Positions 56,391 to 64,000 of a stretch of DNA of 64,000 nucleotides are shown here, in pieces. Under the pieces are notes generated by a model. It saw only the letters and a program-made list of their open reading frames with translations. It was not told the DNA's origin and ran no database searches. A program made the position numbers and the translations under genes. Within the stretch, counting starts at the first letter, position 1. Each line of letters starts with the position of its first letter. The DNA comes from Oerskovia enterophila (GTDB lineage: Bacteria; Actinomycetota; Actinomycetes; Actinomycetales; Cellulomonadaceae): the NCBI RefSeq assembly GCF_001692445.1, contig NZ_MAQA01000007.1, positions 1-64,000 on the forward strand, written 5' to 3'.

Positions 56391-57559
56391 CGGTCCTGCC
56401 CGAGGTCCTGCCCGACGGCCTGCTCGCCCCCCGCTACGACGGGCTCGCGCTCAGCTCGGTCCTGCCCGCGGCCGCGGGCGCGCTCGGGGTCGACCTGACG
56501 ACCGCCACGGGGACCCGCTCGACCCAGGCGCGCACCGACCTCGCGCTACCCGCCGCTGACCGTGTGTGCGTCGTCCTGGTCGACGGGCTCGGCCACACCA
56601 ACCTCACCGAGCGCGCGGGGCACGCCCCGTTCCTGCGCTCGCTCCTCGCGTCCTCGCGCGTGCTCACCTCGAGCTTCCCCAGCACGACCGCCGCGGCGAT
56701 CGGGACCTTCGGCACGGGGACCTCGCCCGGGCGGACGGGCATGCTGGGGTACACCCAGCGCAACGCCGCCACGGGGCGTCTGGCCAACATGGTCTCGTGG
56801 GAGGGAGCGGCCCCGCCCCAGGAGCTCCAGCAGGAGCCGCCCGTCCTCGAGCAGGTCGCGGCCACAGGCCGCGAGGTCCTGTCGGTGGGCCCCGCGCGCT
56901 TCGCGGGCTCGGGCATGACCGTGGCCGCCCTGCGCGGCGCGCGCTACGTCGCGGCCGAGTCCATCGCGGACCGCGTCGACACGGTCTCCTGGGAGCTCAC
57001 GGCCCCCGGCCTGGTGTACCTGTACTGGGGAGACGTCGACAAGGCGGGCCATCACCACGGCTGGCGCTCGCGGCAGTGGGGCGACGCGCTCTCCGACCTC
57101 GACCGCGAGCTCGGACGCCTGGCCCGGTCGCTGCCCCACGGCACGCTGCTGCTCGTCACGGCCGACCACGGGATGGTCGACGTCGACCGCTCGCAACGCT
57201 GGGACGTCGCCAGGACGCCCGCGCTCGGCCGCGGGGTCGCGCTCGTGGGCGGCGAGCCGCGCGCCGTGCACGTCTACACGCACGCGGACCAGGCAGCGGC
57301 CGTGGCCGGGCGCTGGTCCGAGGTCCTCGGGGACGCGGCCCTCGTCGCGCTGCGCGAGGACGCGGTCGCCGCGGGGTGGTTCGGACCCGTCGCGGAGCAC
57401 GTGCTGCCCACGATCGGCGACGTCGTGGTCGCGATGCGCGGCCGCGCCACGGTCGTGGACTCGCGGACCCAGACGCCGGCCTCGATGCAGCTCGTCGGGG
57501 TCCACGGCTCCCTCACGCGCACCGAGATGCAGGTCCCGCTGCTCGTCACGACCACCTGA
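56387..57559 (+). CDS. Nucleotide pyrophosphatase/phosphodiesterase (alkaline phosphatase superfamily)
   Basis: A 390-residue protein. Metal and nucleophile motifs are visible: CVVLVDGLGHTNL, the Thr nucleophile in SSFPSTTAAAIGTFGTGTSP, DVDKAGHHHGW and LLLVTADHGMVDV. No signal peptide, so it probably acts in the cytoplasm. The GTG start overlaps DUF5998 (GTGA), so the pair is co-translated. The substrate is unknown. Confidence 0.88.
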   Translation: MTVLPEVLPDGLLAPRYDGLALSSVLPAAAGALGVDLTTATGTRSTQARTDLALPAADRVCVVLVDGLGHTNLTERAGHAPFLRSLLASSRVLTSSFPSTTAAAIGTFGTGTSPGRTGMLGYTQRNAATGRLANMVSWEGAAPPQELQQEPPVLEQVAATGREVLSVGPARFAGSGMTVAALRGARYVAAESIADRVDTVSWELTAPGLVYLYWGDVDKAGHHHGWRSRQWGDALSDLDRELGRLARSLPHGTLLLVTADHGMVDVDRSQRWDVARTPALGRGVALVGGEPRAVHVYTHADQAAAVAGRWSEVLGDAALVALREDAVAAGWFGPVAEHVLPTIGDVVVAMRGRATVVDSRTQTPASMQLVGVHGSLTRTEMQVPLLVTTT

Positions 57560-57643
57560 GCACGACGCCTCCGCCCGGGCGTCGCGAGCACCCGGTCACC
57601 TCCTCCTGGGGACCTGTTCCCCCGCACCGAAAGGTCCACGACC

Positions 57644-58306
57644 GTGGCTGAGCTCGTCTTCTTCTCCGGGACGATGGACTGCGGCAAGTCCACCCTCGCC
57701 CTCCAGCTCGACCACAACCACACCGCGCGGGGTCGTTGCGGACTGATCTTCTCGCGCAACGACCGTGCCGGGACCGACCGACTGTCCTCGCGCCTGGGAC
57801 TCGAGGTCGCCGCGCACGAGGTCCGCGACGACACCGACTTCTGGACCTTCGTGGTCGACGAGCGCATGCGCGGCACCACGGTCGACTACCTGATCTGCGA
57901 CGAGGCCCAGTTCTACTCGACGACCCAGGTCGAGCAGCTGGCCCGCCTGGTCGACGAGGTCGAGATCGACGTCTACGCGTTCGGCATCACGGCCGACTTC
58001 CGCACGCACCTCTTCCCGGGCTCGGCGCGGCTCATCGAGCTCGCCGACCGCGTCGAGGTGCTCCAGGTGCAGTCGCTGTGCTGGTGCGGGGCGCGTGCGA
58101 CGCACAACGCGCGCACGATCGACGGCTGGATGGTCGTCGAGGGGGCCCAGGTCGTGGTCGGCAACACGGGCGAGAGCGCGAGCGAGGTCGCGTACGAGGT
58201 CCTGTGCCGTCGGCACCACATGCGTCGCATGACCTCGGCGTCCGCGCGGCTGCGCTCGACGACCGCGGACGGGCTCGCGCTCGACCTGCCGGGGGCCGCG
58301 GGGTAG
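57644..58306 (+). CDS. tdk: Thymidine kinase
   Basis: Salvages thymidine to dTMP. The 220-residue protein has the Walker A loop SGTMDCGKST (Cys where most have Ser), the catalytic DEAQF, and a zinc lasso with WCGARATHNAR and LCRRHH. It also has the thymidine-binding VYAFGITADF. GAAAGG precedes the GTG. A 10-bp hairpin follows the gene. Confidence 0.95.
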   Translation: MAELVFFSGTMDCGKSTLALQLDHNHTARGRCGLIFSRNDRAGTDRLSSRLGLEVAAHEVRDDTDFWTFVVDERMRGTTVDYLICDEAQFYSTTQVEQLARLVDEVEIDVYAFGITADFRTHLFPGSARLIELADRVEVLQVQSLCWCGARATHNARTIDGWMVVEGAQVVVGNTGESASEVAYEVLCRRHHMRRMTSASARLRSTTADGLALDLPGAAG

Positions 58307-58330
58307 GAGCACGGCCCAGGTCCCCACGCG

Positions 58331-58362
58331 CCGCCGGGCGCCCCGGAGGGCACGCCCGGCGG
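58331..58362. terminator. Hairpin terminator between tdk and sepH
   Basis: Perfect 10-bp stem (58331-58340 with 58353-58362), 12-base loop, between convergent genes. Confidence 0.65.
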
Positions 58363-58395
58363 AGAGCGCCGTCGACCCGTGCGGGGGAGAGCCGG

Positions 58396-59697
58396 TCAGT
58401 GCTCGGGCTTGGCGCCGAACACGATCTCGTCCCACGAGGGGACGCTGGCCCGCGTCTTGCGCGGGCGACGCGGTTCGCCCGTTCGCGGTGCGGGGCGTTC
58501 GCCGTGCTCACCGGTCGCGTCGGGTTCGTCGCGCTCGCTCCGCAGGGTCCCGACGACGTCGCGTCCTCCGTGCGCGGGCGCGCCCGGACGGGAGGTGCTC
58601 GCCTCGGCGGCCCCGTCCCGGCCCGGGTCAGCGTCGGCCGCGCCACGGTCGTCGTCGGTCTCGTGGGGCCCGCGGTGGCCCGTGCCCGCAGGGTGCCCCG
58701 TGCCCCGGTGCGACGACGACGCGTCGGCCGCTCCGTCGTCGGGCGCCGGACGCTGCTCCTTGCGGCTCGCCTTGCTCAGCGAGAAGACCTTGGCCCCCGC
58801 GGGCTCATCGTCCTCCGGTGCCTCGTCCCGGCGCCCCGAGCGCTCGCCGAGGTCGAACGTCTGCGGAGGCCCGAACCCCTCGAACGGGGCCGAGGGCTCG
58901 TCGCGGTGCTGGCGGACGCCGCGACGCTGGCTGAGGTCGTCGAGCATCGACGAGGTCGAGTCGGTCTCCTCGTGCAGCGGGGACGGCGCGTCGTCGTGGT
59001 CCGCCGGTTCCGCGGGCGACGAGGCGGACGGTGCCGACCGGGCTGTCGACGGCGACGGGCCTGCCGAAGCCTGCCCGCCCCGGGCCGAGTGGTCGAACAG
59101 CGCGCCGCGGACCCCGCGGACGGGCTCCTCGGCGACGTCGGTGCCCGACAACCAGCGAGCCTCGTCCTCGAGCGCGTGCAGCGTGCGGTTCTGGGGGTCG
59201 TACGACCAGCGCGCGCTGCGCGCACGGTCACCGATGAGGAAGAGCGCCGTGACGGTCCACGGGCCCGCGTGCGTGCGCGCGGCGGACCACTCGACGTCGT
59301 CCTCGGCGACGCCCCGTGCCGTGAGGCGCTCGGAGACCACCTCGCCCAGCGTGGGGGAGTCGTCGTCGTGGCCCGCGCGGTTCTTGAGCACCTGACCCAC
59401 GACGTACTCCTGCTCGGCGAGCACGGGGCCCTCGAAGCGGTGGACCTGCTCGATCGGGATGCCGGCCTTCTCGGCCACCTCGCGGGCACTGAGCCCTGCG
59501 CGCAACTGTGCCTGGATCTCGCGCACGGGCAGCACGTCGGGGGACTGCGAGCGCAGGTGTTCGAGCTGGGCGCGGTCGCGGCGCATGGCGGCGCGCAACG
59601 CGTCGTCGACGGGCAGGGTGAAGCGCGCACCGTCCGGTCCGGCGAGGACGAGATGCTCCCCGTCCTCGTGCACCCTCACCAGCTCAAGCTCACTCAT
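58396..59697 (-). CDS. sepH: SepH cell-division regulator (DUF3071)
   Basis: Actinobacterial protein that stimulates FtsZ assembly at division septa. The 433-residue protein has the conserved N-terminal DUF3071 domain (about 1-165) with a helix-turn-helix-like core (LRAGLSAREVAEKAGIPIEQ) and HTHAGPWTVTALFLIGDRAR-like residues. A long disordered Asp/Ser/Pro-rich linker follows, and then the short conserved C-terminal motif RASVPSWDEIVFG. Length and layout match the Streptomyces and mycobacterial proteins. Confidence 0.93.
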   Translation of the reverse strand: MSELELVRVHEDGEHLVLAGPDGARFTLPVDDALRAAMRRDRAQLEHLRSQSPDVLPVREIQAQLRAGLSAREVAEKAGIPIEQVHRFEGPVLAEQEYVVGQVLKNRAGHDDDSPTLGEVVSERLTARGVAEDDVEWSAARTHAGPWTVTALFLIGDRARSARWSYDPQNRTLHALEDEARWLSGTDVAEEPVRGVRGALFDHSARGGQASAGPSPSTARSAPSASSPAEPADHDDAPSPLHEETDSTSSMLDDLSQRRGVRQHRDEPSAPFEGFGPPQTFDLGERSGRRDEAPEDDEPAGAKVFSLSKASRKEQRPAPDDGAADASSSHRGTGHPAGTGHRGPHETDDDRGAADADPGRDGAAEASTSRPGAPAHGGRDVVGTLRSERDEPDATGEHGERPAPRTGEPRRPRKTRASVPSWDEIVFGAKPEH

Positions 59698-59831
59698 GAA
59701 TCCTCCAACGACGTCGCAGACCGGCTCGTCGCCGGTGGGCCTGCACTCCCGAGAGTGCCACCCCGGCGCGCCGGGACGGCGCAGGCGGCTCGGTGTGCCG
59801 CCCGGTGAGGTCTGCTGGGATGATTCTCCCC

Positions 59832-60482
59832 GTGATCGAGTTCCCCCTGGACGACGTCCTCGAACTGGGCGCGGTGTTCTGCGCCGCGCTGTCCGGAGGG
59901 CTGGCCGCGATCCGCAAGTCCTTCGACATCTTCGGGGTCCTGGTGCTCGCCTGGGCGACCGGGCTGGGCGGCGGGATGCTGCGCGACGTGCTCATCGGCG
60001 CCATACCCCCCGTCGGGATCTCGAGCTGGAGGCTCGTGGTCGCGGCGCTCGCGGCCGGCGTCGTCATCTACTTCTTCCACCCACGCCTCGAACGCATGCG
60101 CCGCGGCATCATCGTGCTCGACGCCGGTGCGCTCGCGCTCTTCGTCGTGGTCGGGACGACCAAGGGCCTCGACTACGGCGTCGGGATGATGGCCGCGGTC
60201 ATCGTGGGGACGCTCACGGGGATCGGGGGCGGGATCCTGCGCGACCTGCTGAGCAGCGAGGCGCCGCTCATCCTCCAGGACCGCCAGCTCTACGCGGTCC
60301 CCGCGATCGTCGGGGCCGCGATCACGGCCGTGCTGTGGCACGAGGGGTGGCTCACGCTCTGGAGCCAGCTCGCGACGATCGCCCTGGTGTTCGGCTTCCG
60401 GCTGGTCTCGCTCCGGCTCCGGTGGACCGTCCCGGGGCCGTGGTCGGGTCGTCGCGGGGGTGCGGGGTCGGGCAGGATGTGA
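59832..60482 (+). CDS. TRIC-type cation channel / UPF0126 membrane protein
   Basis: A membrane protein of about 216 residues with seven helices made of two repeats, each with the GGG-RD signature: ATGLGGGMLRDVL and TGIGGGILRDLLS. Prokaryotic TRIC proteins are trimeric monovalent cation channels. The start is uncertain: GTG at 59832 (GATGAT seven bases upstream) or ATG at 59820. The next gene starts 3 bases after its stop. Confidence 0.88.
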   Translation: MIEFPLDDVLELGAVFCAALSGGLAAIRKSFDIFGVLVLAWATGLGGGMLRDVLIGAIPPVGISSWRLVVAALAAGVVIYFFHPRLERMRRGIIVLDAGALALFVVVGTTKGLDYGVGMMAAVIVGTLTGIGGGILRDLLSSEAPLILQDRQLYAVPAIVGAAITAVLWHEGWLTLWSQLATIALVFGFRLVSLRLRWTVPGPWSGRRGGAGSGRM

Positions 60483-60485
60483 GCC

Positions 60486-61337
60486 GTGACCTTCTTCATC
60501 GATGACCCCCGCCTGCCCGACGACGTCACGATCGCCGCTCTGCGCGCGCTCGCCGAGAGCATGGCCAGGGAGGCGGGAGCGCTCGTGCGCGAGGGCCGCC
60601 CCGAGCACGTCGAGGTGGCCGCGACCAAGTCGAGCGCGGTCGACGTCGTGACGGCCATGGACGCCGAGTCCGAGGCCCTGCTGCGCCGGATCATCGCGCG
60701 GGAGCGGCCCGACGACGCCATCCTCGGCGAGGAGGAGGGGGCCTCCGAGGGGACGTCGGGCCTCACCTGGGTCATCGACCCGATCGACGGCACCGTCAAC
60801 TACCTCTACTCGGTGGCCTCGTACGCGATCTCGGTCGCGGTCGTCGTGGGCCCCCCGGACCCCGCGCAGTGGACCGTGCTCGCTGGGGCGGTGCACTCGA
60901 TCGTCGACGGCCGGACCTGGACGGCGGGGCTCGGGGCGGGCGCGACGCTCGACGGCGAGCCCGTACGCGTCAACCCGGCGGGACCGCTCGCGACCTCGTT
61001 GGTCGGCACCGGGTTCGCGTACGACGCCGAGCGGCGCCGTCACCAGGCCGAGGTCCTGACGACGGTCCTGCCGCAGGTCCGCGACATCCGCCGGCTCGGG
61101 TCCGCGGCGATCGACCTGTGCCTGGTCGCGACCGGGAGCCTCGACCTGTACTACGAGCGCGGGCTGAACCCGTGGGACCTCGCGGCCGGGGCCCTCGTGG
61201 CCCAGGAGGCCGGAGCGCTCGTGACCGGCCTGCGGGGACGCCCGGCCGGAGCGGACATGACGGTCGCCGGACCGCCCGCCGCGGTCGACGCGCTGGTCGC
61301 GATCCTCGAGTCGGCGGGAGCCGATTCGGGGGTCTGA
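60486..61337 (+). CDS. Inositol monophosphatase family protein
   Basis: A 283-residue Mg-dependent phosphatase. The metal-site motifs are present: AMDAESEALLRR, GEEEGA, WVIDPIDGTVNYLYSV and GLNPWDLAAGALVAQEAGA. Possible substrates include inositol phosphate, histidinol phosphate or fructose bisphosphate; the sequence does not decide. It is linked to the channel gene by a 3-base gap, so the two are co-transcribed. Confidence 0.9.
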   Translation: MTFFIDDPRLPDDVTIAALRALAESMAREAGALVREGRPEHVEVAATKSSAVDVVTAMDAESEALLRRIIARERPDDAILGEEEGASEGTSGLTWVIDPIDGTVNYLYSVASYAISVAVVVGPPDPAQWTVLAGAVHSIVDGRTWTAGLGAGATLDGEPVRVNPAGPLATSLVGTGFAYDAERRRHQAEVLTTVLPQVRDIRRLGSAAIDLCLVATGSLDLYYERGLNPWDLAAGALVAQEAGALVTGLRGRPAGADMTVAGPPAAVDALVAILESAGADSGV

Positions 61338-61571
61338 TCCTCGGGCCGCCGCAGGGGTGACGAGGAACACCCCGCGCTGAGGGTGCGCTCGCGCGGTATT
61401 TGGTGCAGAATCCGGGGGCCACCGGGAACAATTCCGGGTGGCGGAGCATTACACCGCGTACACCAGTCAGGACGTCTCGCGAAGCGTCCTACGGAGTGCC
61501 AGTTCGACGGCCTTCGCCGGACCGAACGACCCCCATGTTCGACCACGACGTTCCGGAGTGTGACCCCACAG
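61338..61571 (+). promoter_or_regulatory. Structured leader before the DUF4193 gene
   Basis: A gene-free stretch with two inverted repeats: 61418-61428/61432-61442 (11 bp, one mismatch) and 61467-61472/61485-61490 (6 bp). TATTTG near 61397 is a possible -10. No strong ribosome site precedes the DUF4193 ATG, so the leader may matter for translation. Confidence 0.4.
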
Positions 61572-61871
61572 ATGGCAACTGACTACGACGCCCCCCGCAA
61601 GAGCGAAGAGGATCTCAGCGAGGACTCGATCCAAGAGCTGCAGGCTCGTCGCTCCGACAAGAGCTCGGGCGTTGTGGACGAGGACGAGACCGAAGCAGCC
61701 GAAGGGTTCGAGCTCCCGGGCGCGGACCTGTCCGGCGAAGAGTTCTCGGTCCGTGTGCTTCCTCGGCAGGCTGACGAGTTCACCTGTTCGAGCTGCTTCC
61801 TCGTGCACCACCGCAGCCAGCTCGCGTACGAGAAGAACGGGCAGCAGATCTGCTCGGAGTGCGCGGCCTGA
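61572..61871 (+). CDS. DUF4193 family zinc-ribbon protein
   Basis: A 99-residue, strongly acidic conserved actinobacterial protein. It starts MATDYDAPRKSEEDLSEDSI and ends with a zinc ribbon made of EFTCSSCFLVHHRSQL and ICSECAA. Function unknown; regularly found near dut. A hairpin terminator follows. Confidence 0.9.
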   Translation: MATDYDAPRKSEEDLSEDSIQELQARRSDKSSGVVDEDETEAAEGFELPGADLSGEEFSVRVLPRQADEFTCSSCFLVHHRSQLAYEKNGQQICSECAA

Positions 61872-61890
61872 GCGCCGAACCCTCTCACGA

Positions 61891-61926
61891 CGAACGGCCG
61901 TCACCCCTCGGGGTGGCGGCCGTTCG
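61891..61926. terminator. Bidirectional hairpin terminator
   Basis: A 16-bp stem with one G-T pair (61891-61906 with 61911-61926), CTCG loop, between the convergent DUF4193 and DUF3093 genes. Confidence 0.8.
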
Positions 61927-61971
61927 CGCGTGCAGGGGGCCCCGGCGGGGGGCGCCCCGGGGGCCGGTGGC

Positions 61972-62451
61972 TCAGGCCGACGCGGACCGCGCCGAGGCCG
62001 TGATCGCGGCGGCGAGCGCGGGGGCGTGGCGCGTGGAGACGAGCCAGTACGGCGTCGGGTCCGCCGGGTCGTCGACCTCGACACGGACGCCCGTGCGGGC
62101 CCAGGCCCGCAGGCACACGTACGCGCGCGCGTCGAGCCCCGGACCGAGCTCGTGCGTCATCGCCTCGCGGTCCAGGACCGTGACGTCGCGCAGCAGCGAG
62201 GTGGGGATGACGGCTCGTCCGGCCCGCAGGTGGGGCGTGCCGTCGGTGCCCGGCGCCACCGCGACCACGGGCGACGTCCACCAGAGCAGGCCCACGAGGA
62301 CCACCAGGGCGATGCCCGCGGTGGCGTAGGACAGGACCTCGTCCACGGGCCACAGGGCGATGCCCAGGATGACGGCGAAGGCGAGGGCGGCGGACCAGCC
62401 GCCGGGTCCGGGCAGGAGGCGTTCGCGGTAGGCGGCGTCAGGCTGAGGCAT
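61972..62451 (-). CDS. DUF3093 family membrane protein
   Basis: A 159-residue protein with two adjacent membrane helices (SAALAFAVILGIALWPVDEV and TAGIALVVLVGLLWWTSPVV) and a soluble C-terminal domain (AYVCLRAWARTGVRVEVDDP, PYWLVSTRHAPALAAAI). Conserved next to dut in actinobacteria; unknown role. It is divergent from dut. Confidence 0.9.
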   Translation of the reverse strand: MPQPDAAYRERLLPGPGGWSAALAFAVILGIALWPVDEVLSYATAGIALVVLVGLLWWTSPVVAVAPGTDGTPHLRAGRAVIPTSLLRDVTVLDREAMTHELGPGLDARAYVCLRAWARTGVRVEVDDPADPTPYWLVSTRHAPALAAAITASARSASA

Positions 62452-62528
62452 GGGTTCATCATCCCAGGTCCGCGAGGTGCCCCGTGGCGATGTTCGCCGC
62501 CCCGCCCGTCGAGCACTAGGCTCTGCGG

Positions 62529-63038
62529 GTGCCCATCGAAGAACCTGCGCCCTCGCGCGTGCCCGTGCCCTCGTCCGCCCGCCCGGGCGACGTCGAGGTG
62601 CTCGTCCAGCTGCTCGACGACGTCGCGGCGGTCCCGTCGTACGCCCACCCGGGAGATGCCGGGGCGGACCTCGTGACGACCGTGGACGTGGTGATCGCGC
62701 CGCAGGGCCGGGCGACCGTGCCCACGGGGCTCGCGATCGCGCTCCCGGACGGGTATGCGGCGTTCGTGCACCCGCGCTCGGGCCTCGCGGCTCGGCACGG
62801 CCTGACGATCGTCAACGCGCCCGGGACCGTCGACGCGGGGTACCGCGGCGAGATCAAGGTGATCCTGCACAACACCGACGCGTCGGAGCCGGTCGTCCTG
62901 CACCGCGGCGACCGCATCGCGCAGCTCGTGATCCAGAAGGTCGAGCACGCGCGCTTCCTCCTGGCGGAGAGGCTGCCCGGGTCGCACCGGGGCGAGGGCG
63001 GGTTCGGCTCGAGCGGCGGGTGGGCCACCGGGCAGTGA
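62529..63038 (+). CDS. dut: dUTP diphosphatase
   Basis: Splits dUTP to dUMP, keeping uracil out of DNA and feeding dTMP synthesis. The 169-residue protein has the five trimeric-dUTPase motifs: HPGDAGADL (I), VHPRSGLAARHGL (II), GTVDAGYRGEI (III), RGDRIAQLVI (IV) and a C-terminal RGEGGFGSSG (V). The N-terminal 20 residues are extra. TAGGCT lies six bases before the GTG, the leaderless pattern. Confidence 0.96.
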   Translation: MPIEEPAPSRVPVPSSARPGDVEVLVQLLDDVAAVPSYAHPGDAGADLVTTVDVVIAPQGRATVPTGLAIALPDGYAAFVHPRSGLAARHGLTIVNAPGTVDAGYRGEIKVILHNTDASEPVVLHRGDRIAQLVIQKVEHARFLLAERLPGSHRGEGGFGSSGGWATGQ

Positions 63039-63188
63039 GCCCGGGTGCCCGCCGTGTTCGCTCGTGGCCGAGGGCGGTCACGGGAGCGGCGCGGCGGTCT
63101 AGTGTGGTGGGGACGGGGATCGGTGCACGCCGTCCCGTACGAGTCGCTGTCGATGGTCGACGCGGCGAAGAGCTGAAGGAGAGCTTCC

Positions 63189-63941
63189 GTGGGTTTGTTC
63201 CGGCGTAGTGCGTCGCAGCAGTCGAGCGACGAGGCGGTCGTCGCCGAGGGCTCCGAGTCCGTGGAGGCTCCGGCGGGTGCGGACGAGAGCTCGGCACCCG
63301 TGGCCCCGGCCGCGGGCACCCGTGGCCCGTTCGACTCCTCCCAGGTCAGCGAGCTCGGTGCCCGTGCGGACCTCGGAGCCATCTGGCTCCCGGGCGTCCC
63401 GGGCATGGAGCTGCGCATGGAGGTCGACAAGAAGACCCAGAAGATCACGGGGGCCGCCGCGGCGGTCAACGGCTCGGCGCTGCAGGTCCAGGCATTCGCC
63501 GCCCCCAAGACCATGGGCATCTGGGACGAGATCCGCGAGGAGATCGCCGAGTCCGTGACCCAGCAGGGCGGGACGGTCGACGACATCCCCGGTCCGTTCG
63601 GTCGCGAGCTGCTCGCGAAGCTCCCGGTCACGGGACCGGACGGCCAGCGCGGCTTCCGTGCTGCCCGGTTCGTGGGCGTCGACGGTCCGCGCTGGTTCCT
63701 GCGCGGGGTCCTCACGGGCAAGGCCGCCGTGGACCCGGAGGCGGCACGCCTGCTCGAGTCGGTCTTCGCCAACATCGTCGTGGTCCGCGACAACAACGCC
63801 CGGCCGCCGCGCGACCTGCTGGCCATGCACCTGCCCGGTCAGGCGCCGCGTCCCGCGGCCGCCGCCCCCGACGGCGCGGCCCCGTCGCTCCCGGCCTTCG
63901 ACCCGCTCACGCGCGGGCCCGAGATCACCGAGAGGCGCTGA
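63189..63941 (+). CDS. DUF3710 family protein
   Basis: A 250-residue conserved actinobacterial protein of unknown role, always close to dut. It begins MGLFRRSASQ, has an acidic linker, and a folded domain with LGAIWLPGVPGMELRMEVDK and GPRWFLRGVLTGKAA. AAGGAG precedes the GTG. The next gene starts 6 bases after its stop, so an operon is likely. Confidence 0.9.
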   Translation: MGLFRRSASQQSSDEAVVAEGSESVEAPAGADESSAPVAPAAGTRGPFDSSQVSELGARADLGAIWLPGVPGMELRMEVDKKTQKITGAAAAVNGSALQVQAFAAPKTMGIWDEIREEIAESVTQQGGTVDDIPGPFGRELLAKLPVTGPDGQRGFRAARFVGVDGPRWFLRGVLTGKAAVDPEAARLLESVFANIVVVRDNNARPPRDLLAMHLPGQAPRPAAAAPDGAAPSLPAFDPLTRGPEITERR

Positions 63942-63947
63942 CCCGAG

Positions 63948-64000
63948 ATGTCGCTGCGTCAGGCGCTGCACGCGGTGCTGGCCTCCCAGGAGGAGATCGC
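63948..64000 (+). CDS. Start of a probable OB-fold nucleic-acid-binding protein, cut by the window edge
   Basis: Only 17 codons are visible, MSLRQALHAVLASQEEI. Position directly after DUF3710 and this opening fit the OB-fold protein (Rv2694c type) that follows dut-DUF3710 in actinobacteria; the call rests mainly on gene order. Confidence 0.5.
   Translation, partial: MSLRQALHAVLASQEEI

Overview
This is chromosomal DNA from a very high-GC Gram-positive actinobacterium. Gene order and protein content fit Micrococcales, probably the Cellulomonadaceae/Promicromonosporaceae group, but that placement is inference. Two runs keep the order known from actinobacterial chromosomes. The first is sodA - qcrBAC/ctaE - trpD - DnaQ/UvrC exonuclease - NYN protein - fadD - glucokinase - plsC - pfp - aroG - PknL-type kinase - Rv2175c-type DNA-binding protein - prenyl synthase. 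The second is sigA - DUF7455 - parE ... metH ... parC - DUF5998 - phosphodiesterase - thymidine kinase - sepH ... DUF4193 - DUF3093 - dut - DUF3710. Many genes look leaderless: a -10 hexamer of TAnnnT type ends 6-7 bases before the start codon.

Layout. 0-4.7 kb: respiratory genes (cytochrome bc1 and oxidase subunit III) plus the start of a superoxide dismutase. 5.0-10.6 kb: a degenerate receiver protein, tryptophan synthesis, a Lrp-type RAM protein, a proofreading-type exonuclease fused to a UvrC-like nuclease, and a NYN nuclease. 10.7-18.0 kb: acyl-CoA ligase, glucokinase, acyltransferase, PPi-type phosphofructokinase and DAHP synthase. 18.1-24.6 kb: a PASTA kinase and its probable DNA-binding partner, isoprenoid synthase, lipoprotein, DUF4192 and a universal stress protein. 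24.9-31.6 kb: the primary sigma factor, topoisomerase IV B subunit, a DUF4430-type lipoprotein with a membrane partner, a VOC protein and a DHFR-like reductase.

31.7-44.4 kb is a cryptic prophage inserted between the DHFR-like gene and metH. It keeps an immunity module (HTH repressor plus ImmA/IrrE peptidase with three related operators), an antirepressor, a chain of small early genes overlapping mostly by 4 bases (YqaJ exonuclease, WhiB-like protein, replication-initiator-like protein, several Cys-rich miniproteins) and a lysis module (amidase and holin candidates). It has no terminase, portal, capsid or tail genes. The integrase survives only as a fragment against metH, and an excisionase-like gene is frameshifted. 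In the middle, on the opposite strand and with its own terminator, lies a cargo cassette. It encodes a secreted protein ending in a hydrophobic Gly/Ala-rich domain with two cysteines, followed by a 69-residue two-helix membrane protein. I read this as a candidate secreted antibacterial toxin with its immunity protein.

44.4-64.0 kb returns to chromosome: cobalamin-dependent metH, a tandem GNAT protein, a YhhN protein, parC, a GNAT/ADP-forming acyl-CoA synthetase fusion, DUF5998, a nucleotide phosphodiesterase, thymidine kinase, SepH, a TRIC-type channel, an inositol-phosphatase-like protein, DUF4193, DUF3093, dut, DUF3710, and the start of a probable OB-fold gene. Most convergent gene pairs are separated by long hairpins. 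Two of these (18.2 and 30.4 kb) share one architecture, with paired GAGGTAG boxes 19 bases apart in each arm.
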